From NCBI GenBank assembly GCA_021768985.1, contig JAETTR010000084.1, positions 1 through 5,885 on the forward strand: a stretch of 5,885 nucleotides of DNA, given 5' to 3'. Position 1 is the stretch's first letter. Every line of letters begins with the position of its first letter. This document shows positions 5,742-5,885 of this stretch, one piece after another. A model generated the notes under the pieces. That model had not been told where the DNA came from. It saw only the letters and a list, made by a program, of their open reading frames with translations, and did not search any database. Source of the DNA: Bacillota bacterium. Lineage in GTDB: Bacteria > Bacillota > Clostridia > Christensenellales > Borkfalkiaceae. The position numbers and the translations under genes are program-made.

Positions 5742-5770
5742 TTGCAATTTTTTTTTGTTTGTGATAGAAT
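5742..5770 (+). promoter_or_regulatory. Promoter of the right-edge membrane protein gene
   Basis: TTGCAA (5742-5747), a 17-nt spacer and TAGAAT (5765-5770), with TGA just before the -10 box (extended -10 form). The spacer begins with nine consecutive T (5748-5756). Its -35 sequence and spacer length are the same as in the lepA promoter. Expected start of transcription is near 5777, giving a leader of about 37 nt. Confidence 0.72.
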
Positions 5771-5787
5771 AGATAAAATATTTCGAA

Positions 5788-5794
5788 AAGGAGG
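5788..5794 (+). promoter_or_regulatory. Perfect Shine-Dalgarno AAGGAGG, distant from the ATG
   Basis: AAGGAGG is the strongest ribosome binding sequence in the window, but 19 nt separate it from the ATG at 5814, against the usual 5-10. No ATG, GTG or TTG lies between them in the same frame. The gap (5795-5806) can form a short 4-bp hairpin, CGTC with GGCG including one G.T pair, which might shorten the distance. Confidence 0.6.
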
Positions 5795-5813
5795 CGTCGC
5801 GCGGCGTTCGGTT

Positions 5814-5885
5814 ATGAGAAAATTGATCGTAAAAACCATCTTCATTACCTGCGGGATTGCCTTCATGCTTTTGTTCGCGATTTTC
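5814..5885 (+). CDS. N-terminus of a membrane or exported protein, cut by the window edge
   Basis: Only 24 codons are visible. They begin MRKLIVK and continue into a hydrophobic stretch (TIFITCGIAFMLLFAIF) still open at the right edge. This is a basic N-terminus followed by a membrane segment or uncleaved signal, so the product is probably inserted in or exported through the membrane. No lipobox is seen in the visible part. A promoter and ribosome binding site upstream support it as a real gene, although the ribosome binding site spacing is unusual. The gene is divergent from the lipoprotein gene. Function cannot be told. Confidence 0.65.
   Translation, partial: MRKLIVKTIFITCGIAFMLLFAIF

Noticed and set aside
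5687..5760. A promoter for the lipoprotein on the minus strand
   Set aside because: TAAAAT occurs (complement of 5727-5732), and TTGCAA at 5742-5747 reads the same on both strands, but their spacing is only 9 nt and no other -35 fits. One must exist, but I cannot place it.

Overview
The window reads as chromosomal housekeeping DNA from a moderately GC-rich, low-GC-ancestry Gram-positive bacterium. Bacillota of the Clostridia type is my best guess. The grounds are the AAGGAGG-type ribosome binding sites, near-consensus sigma-70/sigma-A promoters with 17-nt spacers, a lepA and hemW neighbourhood, and the short single-domain MGMT form. This placement is an inference from style, not a database result. 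I see no mobile element, CRISPR array, tRNA or rRNA, and no evidence of a new multi-gene system.

Layout, left to right. (1) Bases 1-633, minus strand: a glycerophosphodiester phosphodiesterase whose C-terminus runs off the left edge. (2) Bases 634-726: a compact divergent promoter region with back-to-back promoters. The GDPD promoter implies an almost leaderless mRNA. The lepA promoter has its -10 box inside a perfect 11-bp inverted repeat. (3) Bases 727-4008, plus strand: lepA, a one-domain O6-alkylguanine-DNA alkyltransferase-like gene, and hemW, probably one transcription unit. The last two overlap by 4 bp. (4) Bases 4016-4047: a strong hairpin with T-runs on both strands, serving as a shared terminator for the convergent genes. 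(5) Bases 4051-5686, minus strand: a membrane-anchored permuted papain-fold (YiiX/NlpC-P60-like) hydrolase, downstream of a small lipoprotein. The two are separated by a 17-bp perfect hairpin and a full-consensus promoter. (6) Bases 5687-5885: a second divergent region, then the first 24 codons of a membrane or exported protein on the plus strand.

The most notable observation is that lepA, otherwise complete and well conserved over 603 codons, carries an in-frame TAA at 2038-2040 where the family has a tyrosine. No frameshift or other damage is visible on either side. It is a real nonsense mutation, a sequence or assembly error, or (least likely) a recoded stop. Secondary points are the promoter architecture (a repeated TTTCGAAA motif and a nine-T tract inside a promoter spacer), unusual translation starts (leaderless GDPD, a lipoprotein without a ribosome binding site and with its start codon in a hairpin loop, and a 19-nt gap between a perfect Shine-Dalgarno and the ATG of the last gene), and a hairpin without a T-run touching the next gene's -35 box.
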